64,000 bases of DNA, from the NCBI GenBank assembly GCA_964406155.1, contig CAYOQR010000002.1, positions 124,001-188,000 of the forward strand, in the 5' to 3' direction. Position numbers and translations under genes: made by a program. Source of the stretch: Dongia_B sp964406155 (GTDB lineage: Bacteria > Pseudomonadota > Alphaproteobacteria > Dongiales > Dongiaceae). Positions 43,696 through 52,289 of the stretch are shown one piece after another. The notes beneath the pieces were generated by a model. The model saw only the letters and a program-made list of their open reading frames with translations, was not told where the DNA came from and did not search any database. Position 1 is the first letter of the stretch; every line of letters starts with the position of its first letter.

Positions 43696-44781
43696 CTACA
43701 AGGCTTTCTGGCCACGCTCCAGGATCAGATCGGCCGCTTCGATCAGTTTCGCCAGGGCCGCTCGGATGGCCTTGCTGTGCAGATGGCCGGACTGGCGCAG
43801 CAACTGCTGGATGCCGGCATGCGCGGCCTGGAACTGCACCAGATCGACCGCGATATCCCGAGGCAGACGATGCGCCTGACTGGCATTGGCAGTATAGATC
43901 AGGGTCGGCGGCAGGCCGAGGGCGGAGAGATGGCTGGCGGGAACCGGTTGCTCCGGTTGCAGGTCGGCCGTATGCACGACCTGTTCAGCGGCGGCTTCCC
44001 GGATGGCCAGGACCTCGGCCAGAATCTGCGCCAGCAGCGAGGTGGTGTTGAGTTGGGCCTGCTGGCGGTCCTGGCGCGCCTGCCGGTTGCTGCGCCAGGC
44101 CAGCACCAGGACGACGAACAGCGCGATCAGCAGGATCGGCAGCGCGATGATCCAGTTCTGGATGATGCGGTGATCGATCAGCGGCTTCGGATCCGGCTTC
44201 GCAATCTCTTGTACAGGTGCAGCCTTGGCCGGCTTGGTCCAAAGACCGATTTCTTTCTGGCGTGCCTCCGCTTCGGCGGCATCGTAGCGCGAGGCCAGGG
44301 CCCGCTCATCCGCCGTTGGATTGAAGCCGGCACGGTAGACGGCGGCTAGGCCTTCCTGCAGCATTTTCTCGGCGACATCGTCAGCGCCGATCTTGCAACT
44401 GGCGACCGAACCGCCGTCCTTGGTGCGGTCGAATTCGGTACAGGTCACGCGTTGTCCGCCGATCAGATTGTCGAGCGCCAGGCGTGCGTCGGGTCCCTTA
44501 TTGGCATTGATGGCCGGTGCGGCGATGCCATAGAGGCGCACTGTCCGGTCGCCGATCATTAGGGTACTGCCATCGACCACGACCGGCGTGCCTTCGATGG
44601 TTGCGCCGCCCTGGGCCTGCAGAGGGGCGGCATTGACATTGGACAGCGGCGCTGCCTTGGGGGGCGGGGGCTCGTCTGACGGCTTCTGTTTCGCCCAGCT
44701 TGCCGGCGCAAGACCGATGGCGAGGCTAAGGCCGGCCGCCGCAGCCAGCATCGTCCCGGGAAGATTTCGCAGTAATTGCAT
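43696..44781 (-). CDS. Membrane-anchored SNase-like protein, probably catalytically dead
   Basis: 361 residues: signal sequence (1-30), a thermonuclease (SNase-like OB-fold) domain (about 60-180), one strong membrane helix (about 208-232) and a cytoplasmic helical region of about 130 residues. The fold is recognisable from VVVDGSTLMIGDRTVRLYGI and the final KEIGLW. Residues that bind calcium or act in catalysis in staphylococcal nuclease appear lost: the VDGD Asp is Ser72, the DTPE Asp and Glu are Ala, and the second catalytic Arg is Ser. Only Arg82 remains. It may be a binding or scaffold protein that links the periplasm to a cytoplasmic partner. Confidence 0.78.
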   Translation of the reverse strand: MQLLRNLPGTMLAAAAGLSLAIGLAPASWAKQKPSDEPPPPKAAPLSNVNAAPLQAQGGATIEGTPVVVDGSTLMIGDRTVRLYGIAAPAINANKGPDARLALDNLIGGQRVTCTEFDRTKDGGSVASCKIGADDVAEKMLQEGLAAVYRAGFNPTADERALASRYDAAEAEARQKEIGLWTKPAKAAPVQEIAKPDPKPLIDHRIIQNWIIALPILLIALFVVLVLAWRSNRQARQDRQQAQLNTTSLLAQILAEVLAIREAAAEQVVHTADLQPEQPVPASHLSALGLPPTLIYTANASQAHRLPRDIAVDLVQFQAAHAGIQQLLRQSGHLHSKAIRAALAKLIEAADLILERGQKAL

Positions 44782-44942
44782 CGATTTAGGTTCCTTCTGG
44801 GCGTCCCGAGGCAGGGATAGCCAGGGTGGCGGGGGAAGTCAAATCGCGAAGACGTTAACCATCGACCGGATCGGGGCCGGCTAGGAATGGGTCCGGGCGG
44901 CTATCTCATCGCTGGAAGATCTTGACAGGACCACTCCAGAAT

Positions 44943-44975
44943 TGAATGATCATTCAGTTTTTGAATATATGTTCA
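44943..44975. promoter_or_regulatory. Paired palindromes upstream of the oxidoreductase operon
   Basis: A perfect 14-bp palindrome TGAATGATCATTCA (44943-44956) is followed 19 bases later, centre to centre, by the weaker TGAATATATGTTCA (44962-44975). They lie about 85-117 bases before the first oxidoreductase start and share AATGATCATT with the palindrome at 57536-57551. The TetR/BetI-like genes nearby are the obvious candidates to bind. Confidence 0.68.
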
Positions 44976-45059
44976 GTTCTGATTCCGCGTGGCGCATGTG
45001 AGCAGATCATGTGGAAACGACAGGGCGGGAAATAAGAGGGCAGGGGAGCGATAGCGGGC

Positions 45060-46733
45060 ATGAGCACGACCTATGATGCGATCGTGGTGGGGGGCGGGCA
45101 TAACGGCCTCGTCACCGCCGCCTATCTCGCCAAAGGCGGCGAGAAGGAAGGCAAGAACAAGCTGAAGGTGCTGGTGCTGGAGCGCTATCACAAGGTCGGC
45201 GGCGCGGCGATGTCGGAGGAGATCTATCCCGGCTTCACCTATTCGACCTGTTCCTATGTCTGCAGCCTGCTGCGGCCGGAGATCTTCCGCTTCCTCGATC
45301 TGCCGCGCCACGGATTGCAGGTTATCCCCTATGAGATCAATTCCACGCCCAATCCCGAGGGCGAGGGGATCATCACCTATCGTGATCATGACCGGACCCG
45401 GGAATCGTTGCGGCGGCATTCGATCAAGGATGCCGAGGCCTATGATCACTATGCGGCGGAGATCAGCCGCCAGTGCCGTTTCATCAAGCCGCTGCTGATG
45501 GTGACGCCGCCCGATCCGACAGTGCTCAATCCCTTCGCCCAGAACCGCATCAATCCCTGGGGCAAGCGCGCGGATCTGGACGGGCTGCTGAAGATCGCTG
45601 CGGAATTCGGCCGCATGGGCGACAAGCAGATGTATGAGATCATCCGCTTCTGGACCATGTCGATCGGCGATTTCCTCGATGAATATTTCGAGCATCCGCG
45701 CTGGAAGGGTTTCTCAGCGGCCTCGTCGATCATCGGCACGGCGCTGGGACCCTATTCGCCGGGCACGGCCTATGTGCTGCTGCATCATTACATGGGCGAG
45801 GTCGACGGCCAGATCGGCGCCTGGGGCTTTGCCCGGGGCGGCATGGGCAGCGTCAGCAAGGCGATTGCCTCGGCGGCGACCGAGGCGGGGGCGGAAATTC
45901 GCACCAACGCCGAGGTCGAGAAGATCATCGTCAAGAACGGCAAGGCGATTGGCGTCGCTCTCAAGAATGGCGAGGAGATCTATGCCAAGACGGTGGTCTC
46001 CAATCTCGATCCCAAGCGTACCTATCTGAAGCTGGTCGAGAAATCCGATCTCGATGCGGTCGATCCGGACATTCATAGCTATGCGAAGAATTTCAAGATC
46101 CGTGGCTCGTCGGGCAAGCTGAACATCGCCTTGGACGGGTTGCCGCAATTCGCCGGCCTGCCCCGGGAGGCCGCCTGGGGCACGATCGATATCGGCGGCG
46201 ATTTCGATTACATCGAACATGCCTATGACGATTACAAGTACGGGAGCTGGTCGAAGCGGCCGTTCCTCGATTGCGTCATTCCGACCACGGTCGATCCGAC
46301 CATGGCCCCACCGGGCAAGCATTTCATGTCGGTCTTCGTGCAATATGTGCCCTATAAGCTGGCTGAACAACCCTGGACGCCGGAGATGAAGGCGGCCTTC
46401 GAGAAGGACGTGCTGGACACGATCGAGGAGAATGCGCCGGGCTTCCGCAAACTGATCCTGCATTGCCAGACGCGGACACCCTGGGACATCGAGAACGAGG
46501 TGGGGCTGACCGAAGGCAACATCTTCCAGGGTGAACTGACCCTGGACCAGATGCTCTTCAACCGGCCGTTCCCGGGCCTCGGCCAATATCGCGGCCCCTT
46601 CGACAATTTCTATATGTGCGGATCGGGAACCCATCCGGGCGGTGGTGTCATGGGCGCCCCCGGTGCCAATGCCGCACGGGAAATCCTGAAGGATTTCAAG
46701 AATGGCGTGATCAAGGGGGGAGCTGTCCGATGA
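45060..46733 (+). CDS. PYROXD2/phytoene-desaturase-like FAD oxidoreductase 1
   Basis: 557-residue flavoprotein. N-terminal VVGGGHNGLVTAAYLAKGG binds FAD, KVGGAAMSEEIYPGF follows, and GSGTHPGGGVMGAPGANAA near the C-terminus completes the FAD site, as in amine oxidase/phytoene desaturase relatives. Its real substrate is unknown; with a GcvT-like protein two genes downstream, oxidation of an amine is plausible. ATGA overlap with the next gene indicates coupling. Confidence 0.87.
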   Translation: MSTTYDAIVVGGGHNGLVTAAYLAKGGEKEGKNKLKVLVLERYHKVGGAAMSEEIYPGFTYSTCSYVCSLLRPEIFRFLDLPRHGLQVIPYEINSTPNPEGEGIITYRDHDRTRESLRRHSIKDAEAYDHYAAEISRQCRFIKPLLMVTPPDPTVLNPFAQNRINPWGKRADLDGLLKIAAEFGRMGDKQMYEIIRFWTMSIGDFLDEYFEHPRWKGFSAASSIIGTALGPYSPGTAYVLLHHYMGEVDGQIGAWGFARGGMGSVSKAIASAATEAGAEIRTNAEVEKIIVKNGKAIGVALKNGEEIYAKTVVSNLDPKRTYLKLVEKSDLDAVDPDIHSYAKNFKIRGSSGKLNIALDGLPQFAGLPREAAWGTIDIGGDFDYIEHAYDDYKYGSWSKRPFLDCVIPTTVDPTMAPPGKHFMSVFVQYVPYKLAEQPWTPEMKAAFEKDVLDTIEENAPGFRKLILHCQTRTPWDIENEVGLTEGNIFQGELTLDQMLFNRPFPGLGQYRGPFDNFYMCGSGTHPGGGVMGAPGANAAREILKDFKNGVIKGGAVR

Positions 46734-48319
46734 GCAAGACATATGACGCGATCATCATCGGCGCCGGCCATAACGGGTTGATCACCGCCACCTATCTCGC
46801 CAAGGCCGGGCTGAAGCCGCTGGTGGTCGAGGCGAATGAGGAGATCGGCGGCTGCGCCGTCACCCGGGAATTCGCCCCTGGTTTCCGCAGCTCGGCAGTC
46901 GCTCATCTGCTGCATGCGCTGCATCCACGCGTGGTCGCGGATCTCGGCCTCGAAAGCCATGGCCTGTGCGGTGCCTATAAGCCGGTCGATACCTCCGTCC
47001 TGCTTCCTGGCGGCGGGCGGGTGGAGATCGGGCGCGATGCGGCGGCAACGGTGGCCTCGATCGGCCGCGTATCGGCGGCGGATGCGGAGGCCTATCCCCG
47101 GGTGATGGCACGGCTCGGCAAATTGGCGACTGCCTTGGGGGCGTTCCTGACGCGGACGCCGCCGAACCCGGCCGTGGCCCAGAACGATTTCCAAACCAAA
47201 CTTGCGCTCGGCATGTTCGCTCTGCAGCTCCGCATGCTGGGCAAGAAGGACATGCTGGAACTGACGCGTATTCTCACGATGAATGTGGCGGATCTCGCCA
47301 ATGACCATTTCGAGAGCGATGCGATCAAGGGGCTGCTGTCCTTCGAGGCAACCCTCGGTGTTTATCTCGGTCCCCGCTCGCCGAATACGGTCTTCAATCT
47401 GCTCTATCGGCTCTCGTCTTTCGGCAAGCATGGTATGGGCGGGCTCTATCAGCCGTTGGGCGGTATGGGGACCGTGATCGCGGCTTTGGCGAAAGCAGCC
47501 CAGGCGGCAGGCGTGGAAATCCGCAACCGGGCACCGGTCGATCATGTGCTGATTGAGAAGGAGCAGGCGGTCGGTGTGGTGCTGCGGGGGGGAGAGGAAA
47601 TCCGGGCGCCCATTGTGGCCTCGAGCGCCGATCCGCAACGGACCTTGCTGAAGCTCGTGCAGCCGGGCGAATTGGATACCGAATTCCTGATCCGTATCCG
47701 GCATTTGCGCATGAACGGCTGTGTCGCCAAGGTACATCTGGCGCTGGACGGGTTGCCGCCAGGCATCAAACCGAGCGATGGCCGGATGATCTTTGCGTCC
47801 TCTATCAATCATGTGGAGCGGGCCTTCGATTGCGCCAAATACGGCCGGGTGGCCGATCATCCGGCTTTGGAAGTTACCCTGCCGACGCTGACCGATCCCA
47901 GCCTGGCGCCCGCCGGTAAGCATGTCGCTTCGATCCTGTTCCAATATGCGCCCTACAAGATGCGGACGACCACGCCCGACGAGGCGCGGACGCAAGTGCT
48001 GGAGCGCACATTGGCAACATTGGATGCTAACCTGCCGGGCTTCTCCGCCAAGGTGACGGGCTCCGAAGTGTTGACGCCTCATGATCTGGAGGCGCGCTAT
48101 GGCCTGTCCGGCGGTCAGTGGCATCAGGGCGAAGTGACATTGGACCAGATGTTCTTCCTGCGTCCCGCTGGTCAGTTCCAGCAATATCGCATGCCGATCC
48201 CGGGGCTATGGCTCTGCGGTGCGGGGGCGCATCCCGGCGGCAATATCTCCGGCGCGGCCGGTGCCAATGCGGCCCGCGAGATCATCAAGGCGAACAAGAG
48301 CAAGAGGGCCGGCCGATGA
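46730..48319 (+). CDS. PYROXD2/phytoene-desaturase-like FAD oxidoreductase 2
   Basis: 529-residue paralogue of the preceding gene. IIIGAGHNGLITATYLAKAG and the C-terminal GAGAHPGGNISGAAGANAA bind FAD, and NEEIGGCAVTREFAPGF aligns with its partner. Both genes are complete and start or stop on ATGA overlaps, so they are made together and may form a two-subunit complex. The frame upstream of 46730 is inside the first gene and is rejected. Confidence 0.88.
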   Translation: MSKTYDAIIIGAGHNGLITATYLAKAGLKPLVVEANEEIGGCAVTREFAPGFRSSAVAHLLHALHPRVVADLGLESHGLCGAYKPVDTSVLLPGGGRVEIGRDAAATVASIGRVSAADAEAYPRVMARLGKLATALGAFLTRTPPNPAVAQNDFQTKLALGMFALQLRMLGKKDMLELTRILTMNVADLANDHFESDAIKGLLSFEATLGVYLGPRSPNTVFNLLYRLSSFGKHGMGGLYQPLGGMGTVIAALAKAAQAAGVEIRNRAPVDHVLIEKEQAVGVVLRGGEEIRAPIVASSADPQRTLLKLVQPGELDTEFLIRIRHLRMNGCVAKVHLALDGLPPGIKPSDGRMIFASSINHVERAFDCAKYGRVADHPALEVTLPTLTDPSLAPAGKHVASILFQYAPYKMRTTTPDEARTQVLERTLATLDANLPGFSAKVTGSEVLTPHDLEARYGLSGGQWHQGEVTLDQMFFLRPAGQFQQYRMPIPGLWLCGAGAHPGGNISGAAGANAAREIIKANKSKRAGR

Positions 48320-49500
48320 CCCATGTGCAGCATCTGAAACCCTTCCTGCGCAAGACGCCGTTCTTCGAGCCAATCGACCGGCTGATGCATGGCAATGGCT
48401 GGATCCGCTGGATGGGCTATTACTCGCCGGCTTTCTTCGATTCCGAGCAGTCGGAATATTTCGCCGTGCGTCACGGCGCCGCCGTCTACGACATCTCGCC
48501 GCTGATCAAATATGCGATCCGTGGCAAGGATGCGGCCCGCTTCGTCAATTACCTGGTCACGCGCGACGTTACCAAGGTGAAGTCGATGCAGGCGGCCTAT
48601 ACCGCGTGGTGCGACGATGACGGCAAGATGATCGAGGAAGGCACGATCTTCCGTCTCGGCGAGAACGACTTCATCCTGAATGCCGCGCTGCATCAGCTTC
48701 ACTGGCTCGATGAAAGTGCCTATGGCTTCGATGTCTCCATCGAGGAGATTTCCGATGATATCTGCGGCCTCTCGCTGCAAGGGCCGACCTCGCGTGACAT
48801 CCTGCAGGCGATGGGCGTGCAGGGGATCGAGAAGCTGCCGCATTTCGGCATCATGGAAACGACGCTGGACGGTCACTGGCTGCGCATCGACCGGGCCGGC
48901 TTCACCGGCGATCTAGGCTATGAGCTTTGGGTGAAGCCGCTGGATGCGGTCTGGCTGTGGGAGATGCTGTTCCGGATCGGCGATCCCTATAAGATCGCCC
49001 CGATGGGGTCGCAGGCACTCGACATGGTGCGGATCGAGGCCGGGTTCATCCTGGTGGATGCCGATTACACGGGGGCACATCACGCGCTGCGCCCCAGCAG
49101 CCGAATGTCGCCTTTCGAAGCGGGAATCGGCTGGGCTGTCGGCCTGAAGAAGGATGCCTATTTCGTCGGCAAGCGGGCCCTGCGGGCGGAGAAGGAGCGG
49201 GGTCTTTCCCGCTATACCCTGGTCGGTATCGAAATCGAAGGGCGCAAACCGGCCCCGGGTTCCTTCCTCTATGCCGATCGCGCCGGCAAGCAGGAAATCG
49301 GCCTTACCACCTCGGCCATGTGGTCGCCGGGCTTGAAGAAGAACATCGCTTTTGCCAAGGTGCCGTTGAGTTTTGCCAAACCGGGCAGCCAGATGTGGAT
49401 TGAAATCTGGTATCCCAAGGAACACAAGATCGAACGTAGCATGGTGAAATGCTGGACCACGAACCGGATGTTCTTCGATCCACCACGCAAGAAGGCGTGA
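48316..49500 (+). CDS. GcvT-family folate-dependent aminomethyltransferase-like protein
   Basis: 394 residues. The GcvT/DmdA/dimethylglycine-oxidase C-terminal fold is recognisable from VYDISPLIKYAIRGKDAARFVNYL, GLSLQGPTSRDIL, DRAGFTGDLGYELWV and GLKKDAYFVGKRAL. Family members move a one-carbon unit from an amine, glycine or sulfonium compound to tetrahydrofolate. It overlaps the second oxidoreductase by ATGA, so the operon couples amine oxidation with folate transfer. It lies away from any gcvH or gcvP gene, so it is not the glycine cleavage T protein of a full system here. Confidence 0.87.
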   Translation: MTHVQHLKPFLRKTPFFEPIDRLMHGNGWIRWMGYYSPAFFDSEQSEYFAVRHGAAVYDISPLIKYAIRGKDAARFVNYLVTRDVTKVKSMQAAYTAWCDDDGKMIEEGTIFRLGENDFILNAALHQLHWLDESAYGFDVSIEEISDDICGLSLQGPTSRDILQAMGVQGIEKLPHFGIMETTLDGHWLRIDRAGFTGDLGYELWVKPLDAVWLWEMLFRIGDPYKIAPMGSQALDMVRIEAGFILVDADYTGAHHALRPSSRMSPFEAGIGWAVGLKKDAYFVGKRALRAEKERGLSRYTLVGIEIEGRKPAPGSFLYADRAGKQEIGLTTSAMWSPGLKKNIAFAKVPLSFAKPGSQMWIEIWYPKEHKIERSMVKCWTTNRMFFDPPRKKA

Positions 49501-49549
49501 AGCGGATGGCGATCAGGGCCGTCGCGGATGCAGGGGCGGCCAGTCGCTT

Positions 49550-50170
49550 GTGTGTAAGATCGTGAAAGAGAACAGCAATATTCGCCGGCAGCGGCGCAAG
49601 GACCTGATCGAAGCCACGATCACGGTCATCGCGACCCATGGTTATGCCGGTACGACAGTCAGCCGGGTGGCGAAGCAGGCCGAAGTCTCCGCTGGCCTGA
49701 TGAACTTCCATTTCGCCAGCAAGGACATGCTGTTCCAGGCGGTGTTCGAACATCTCGATGCGGAGTTCGAAATCGTCTGGCGCGAGCATCTCGCTGCGGC
49801 GGCGGCCGATCCCTGGGCACGGCTGCAGGCGATGGTGGAGGCCTATTTCGATCGCCGCATCCTGACGCCGGAAAAGCTGCCGGCCTGGTTTACCTTCTGG
49901 GCCGATGCTGCCCTGCGGGACCGCTATCGCAGCGCCGCCACTCGGGTGGAACTGCGCTACAGCAAGGAATTGGCTGCGGAAGTGAAGCGGGTGCTGGCCG
50001 GCCAACCCCATGTGATGCGGCGGACGCGCGACGTGTCGGCGCCACTGATCGCCATGATCGACGGCTATTGGCTACAGGCCCTACTCAATCCCGGTCGCTT
50101 CAGTCAGCGGGCTGCCATTAAGGATTGTCTTAATTTCCTCAGCGCCGCGCTGGAGCAGGAGCGGCGCTGA
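49550..50170 (+). CDS. TetR-family regulator, BetI-like
   Basis: 206 residues. Helix-turn-helix near residues 15-60 (VIATHGYAGTTVSRVAKQAE, GLMNFHFASKDMLF) resembles BetI, the choline/betaine repressor, and the C-terminal WFTFWADA and IDGYWLQALLNPGRF segments agree. It follows the oxidoreductase/GcvT operon by 49 bases and so probably regulates it through the palindromes upstream. GTG start; a second GTG lies 12 bases later. Confidence 0.88.
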   Translation: MCKIVKENSNIRRQRRKDLIEATITVIATHGYAGTTVSRVAKQAEVSAGLMNFHFASKDMLFQAVFEHLDAEFEIVWREHLAAAAADPWARLQAMVEAYFDRRILTPEKLPAWFTFWADAALRDRYRSAATRVELRYSKELAAEVKRVLAGQPHVMRRTRDVSAPLIAMIDGYWLQALLNPGRFSQRAAIKDCLNFLSAALEQERR

Positions 50171-50774
50171 GGTTACGCGGCCGATCAGCCTCGCGCTAAC
50201 GGTGATCGGCGGAATGGCACGCCAGCTCAGCCGAGATATCAGGGGCGCGAAATCCGATCAAACCATCTCACCACCGAGCTTGGCGAAGATCACCGTCGGT
50301 GCCGCGAATAATGCAGGCATGAAGGCCCGGATGGGCCAGTCGCTTAACAAGAACTGCATCGCACGCCCGCGGATTGTCGCGACTGACATTGTTTTGCCGT
50401 TGGGTGTTTCAGATTTATGAATCTGCTTAATGCACGCCGCATCGCCGATACGAAAACAAGGTGGCAATTGACATAAATAGAATGCATCGACGGTGTCATC
50501 CGTTCGGTCAGAAAAGACTTGCGTCCTGTTGAATTATAGGTCCCAATAATCGCGAAATGCGCGCAGCGCTTTTCGGGGGTGTTTCAAACTGATACTGCCG
50601 GTTGCTCGATTTGCCGGGCGACATTGAATGGCTTCAATGGCAACGCAGTTCGTTGCCCGATGCCTGCCGCAGATTGGCGATGAAATAAGGGGACCCAGCC
50701 ACCGCGAAATCATAGCCACTTCCAGCGATGAACATCTGCTCTGCGGAGCGTAAGTCTTCACAATGGAGATTGGA
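50171..50774. other. Long gene-free region before potE
   Basis: About 600 bases without a convincing gene. Short open frames on both strands (such as a 69-codon minus-strand frame ending at 50258) lack ribosome-binding sites and family likeness. The part from 50460 to 50630 is more AT-rich and probably holds the potE promoter. Confidence 0.55.
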
Positions 50775-52124
50775 ATGAGCGCGCAAACCAACAAGATGAA
50801 TGTCTGGCAGCTCACCATCTTGACTGCCGTGAACATGATGGGATCTGGCATCATCATGTTGCCGACCAAGTTGGCCCAGGTCGGCACGATCTCGATCTGC
50901 TCCTGGATCATCACCGCCGGCGGCTCGCTCGCCCTCGCTTATGCGTTTGCACGATGTGGCATGCTCAGCCAGAAACCCGGCGGCATGGGTGGCTATGCTG
51001 AATATTCTTTCGGCAAGGGCGGCAATTTCATGGCGAACTATACCTATGGCCTGTCGCTGGTCATCGCCAATGTGGCGATTGCCATCACGGCCGTTGGCTA
51101 TGCCGTCGTGCTGTTTGACATGCAGTTGTCGCCGCTGCAGACATGCCTCTGGTCGATCGTCCTGCTTTGCGTCACCACTTTCGCGAATTTCGGTGGCGCC
51201 CGGATCACCGGCCGGATTGGTGCAGTGACCGTCTGGGGCGTCATCATTCCAGTCGTGGTGGTGGCTGTGCTGGGTTGGTTCTGGTTCAGCGGCGCGACCT
51301 GGGCCGAAGCTTGGAACCCAACCAATATGCCGGTCGGTGCGGCGGTCACCAGCTCGATCTCGTTGACACTTTGGGCCTTCCTGGGGCTGGAATCGGCCTG
51401 TGCCAATGCCGATGCGGTGGAAAATCCGGAACGCGATGTGCCCATCGCTGTCCTGGGTGGCACGATCGGCGCTGCCGTCATCTACATCCTGTCGACCAAT
51501 GTGATCGCCGGCATCATTCCCGGCAAGGATCTGGCGGCCTCGACTGCACCGTTCGGTCTGGCCTTCGCCCATATGTTCACGCCGATGATCGGCAATATCG
51601 TCATGGCTTTGATGATCATCGCCTGCATCGGCTCGTTGCTCGGCTGGCAGTTCACCGTCGCCCAGGTTTTCAAGAGCTCAGCAGATGTCGGCTATTTCCT
51701 GCCGATCTTCTCCTGGGCAACGAAGGGCGGTACGCCGATCGTCGGCATGCTGGTCCTGCTGGTGGCGCAGGTCGCCTTATCTCTCTTGACCATCAGCCCC
51801 GATCTCAGTGCGCAATTCCAGCGTGTCGTCGACCTCGCCGTCGTTACCAATCTGGTGCCCTATGTGATGTGCATGGCGGCGATCTTCGCCATCCAGAAGG
51901 TGAGGCAGGTGCCGCCGGACAAAGCCATGGTTACCAATATCATTGCCTTGGTCGGCGCGGTCTACAGCTTCTATGCGCTGTGGAGCTCGGGCCAGGAAGC
52001 CCTGATGCTGGGCGGGCTCTGCGTCTTCCTGGGCTGGACCCTGTTCGGCTTTGTCAGCGCCCGTTTCTACGATGCCGAGGTCAAGGCCCACGTCAAGAAT
52101 CCGGGCCTCTCCCTGCAAGAGTGA
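50775..52124 (+). CDS. potE: Putrescine/ornithine antiporter
   Basis: APC-superfamily transporter of about 449 residues with twelve helices, close along its length to E. coli PotE: VNMMGSGIIMLPTKLAQVG, SGKGGN-type region GGMGGYAEYSFGKGGNFM, FLGLESACANADAVENPERDVP and STAPFGLAFAHMFTP. It exchanges cytosolic putrescine for ornithine. The start at 50775 has GGAG six bases upstream; an ATG at 50763 is less likely. Here it precedes the decarboxylase; in E. coli speF comes first. Confidence 0.94.
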   Translation: MSAQTNKMNVWQLTILTAVNMMGSGIIMLPTKLAQVGTISICSWIITAGGSLALAYAFARCGMLSQKPGGMGGYAEYSFGKGGNFMANYTYGLSLVIANVAIAITAVGYAVVLFDMQLSPLQTCLWSIVLLCVTTFANFGGARITGRIGAVTVWGVIIPVVVVAVLGWFWFSGATWAEAWNPTNMPVGAAVTSSISLTLWAFLGLESACANADAVENPERDVPIAVLGGTIGAAVIYILSTNVIAGIIPGKDLAASTAPFGLAFAHMFTPMIGNIVMALMIIACIGSLLGWQFTVAQVFKSSADVGYFLPIFSWATKGGTPIVGMLVLLVAQVALSLLTISPDLSAQFQRVVDLAVVTNLVPYVMCMAAIFAIQKVRQVPPDKAMVTNIIALVGAVYSFYALWSSGQEALMLGGLCVFLGWTLFGFVSARFYDAEVKAHVKNPGLSLQE

Positions 52125-52128
52125 TGGC

Positions 52129-52166
52129 ATCGTCGGAGGCCGGCCGCGTGTCCGGCCTCCGACGAT
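52129..52166 (+). terminator. Strong hairpin between potE and speF
   Basis: Perfect 15-bp stem (52129-52143 with 52152-52166) three bases past the potE stop, followed by an A/T-rich tail but no real T-run. It may partly terminate or protect the potE message. Confidence 0.55.
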
Positions 52167-52289
52167 ATATTCCTGTTGTTAGCGTCCGCTCGATGACATG
52201 GATCAATTCGCCTCGATTGCTTTAGCCTAACTTTCTCCAGGCGGTCTTCTCGCCGCCCGTCAATCCGACTGAATGTCGTGGAGGTCAAT

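Noticed and set aside
50258..50467. 69-codon minus-strand frame before potE, with a hydrophobic stretch
   Set aside because: No Shine-Dalgarno sequence, no family recognised and biased composition; too weak to call.
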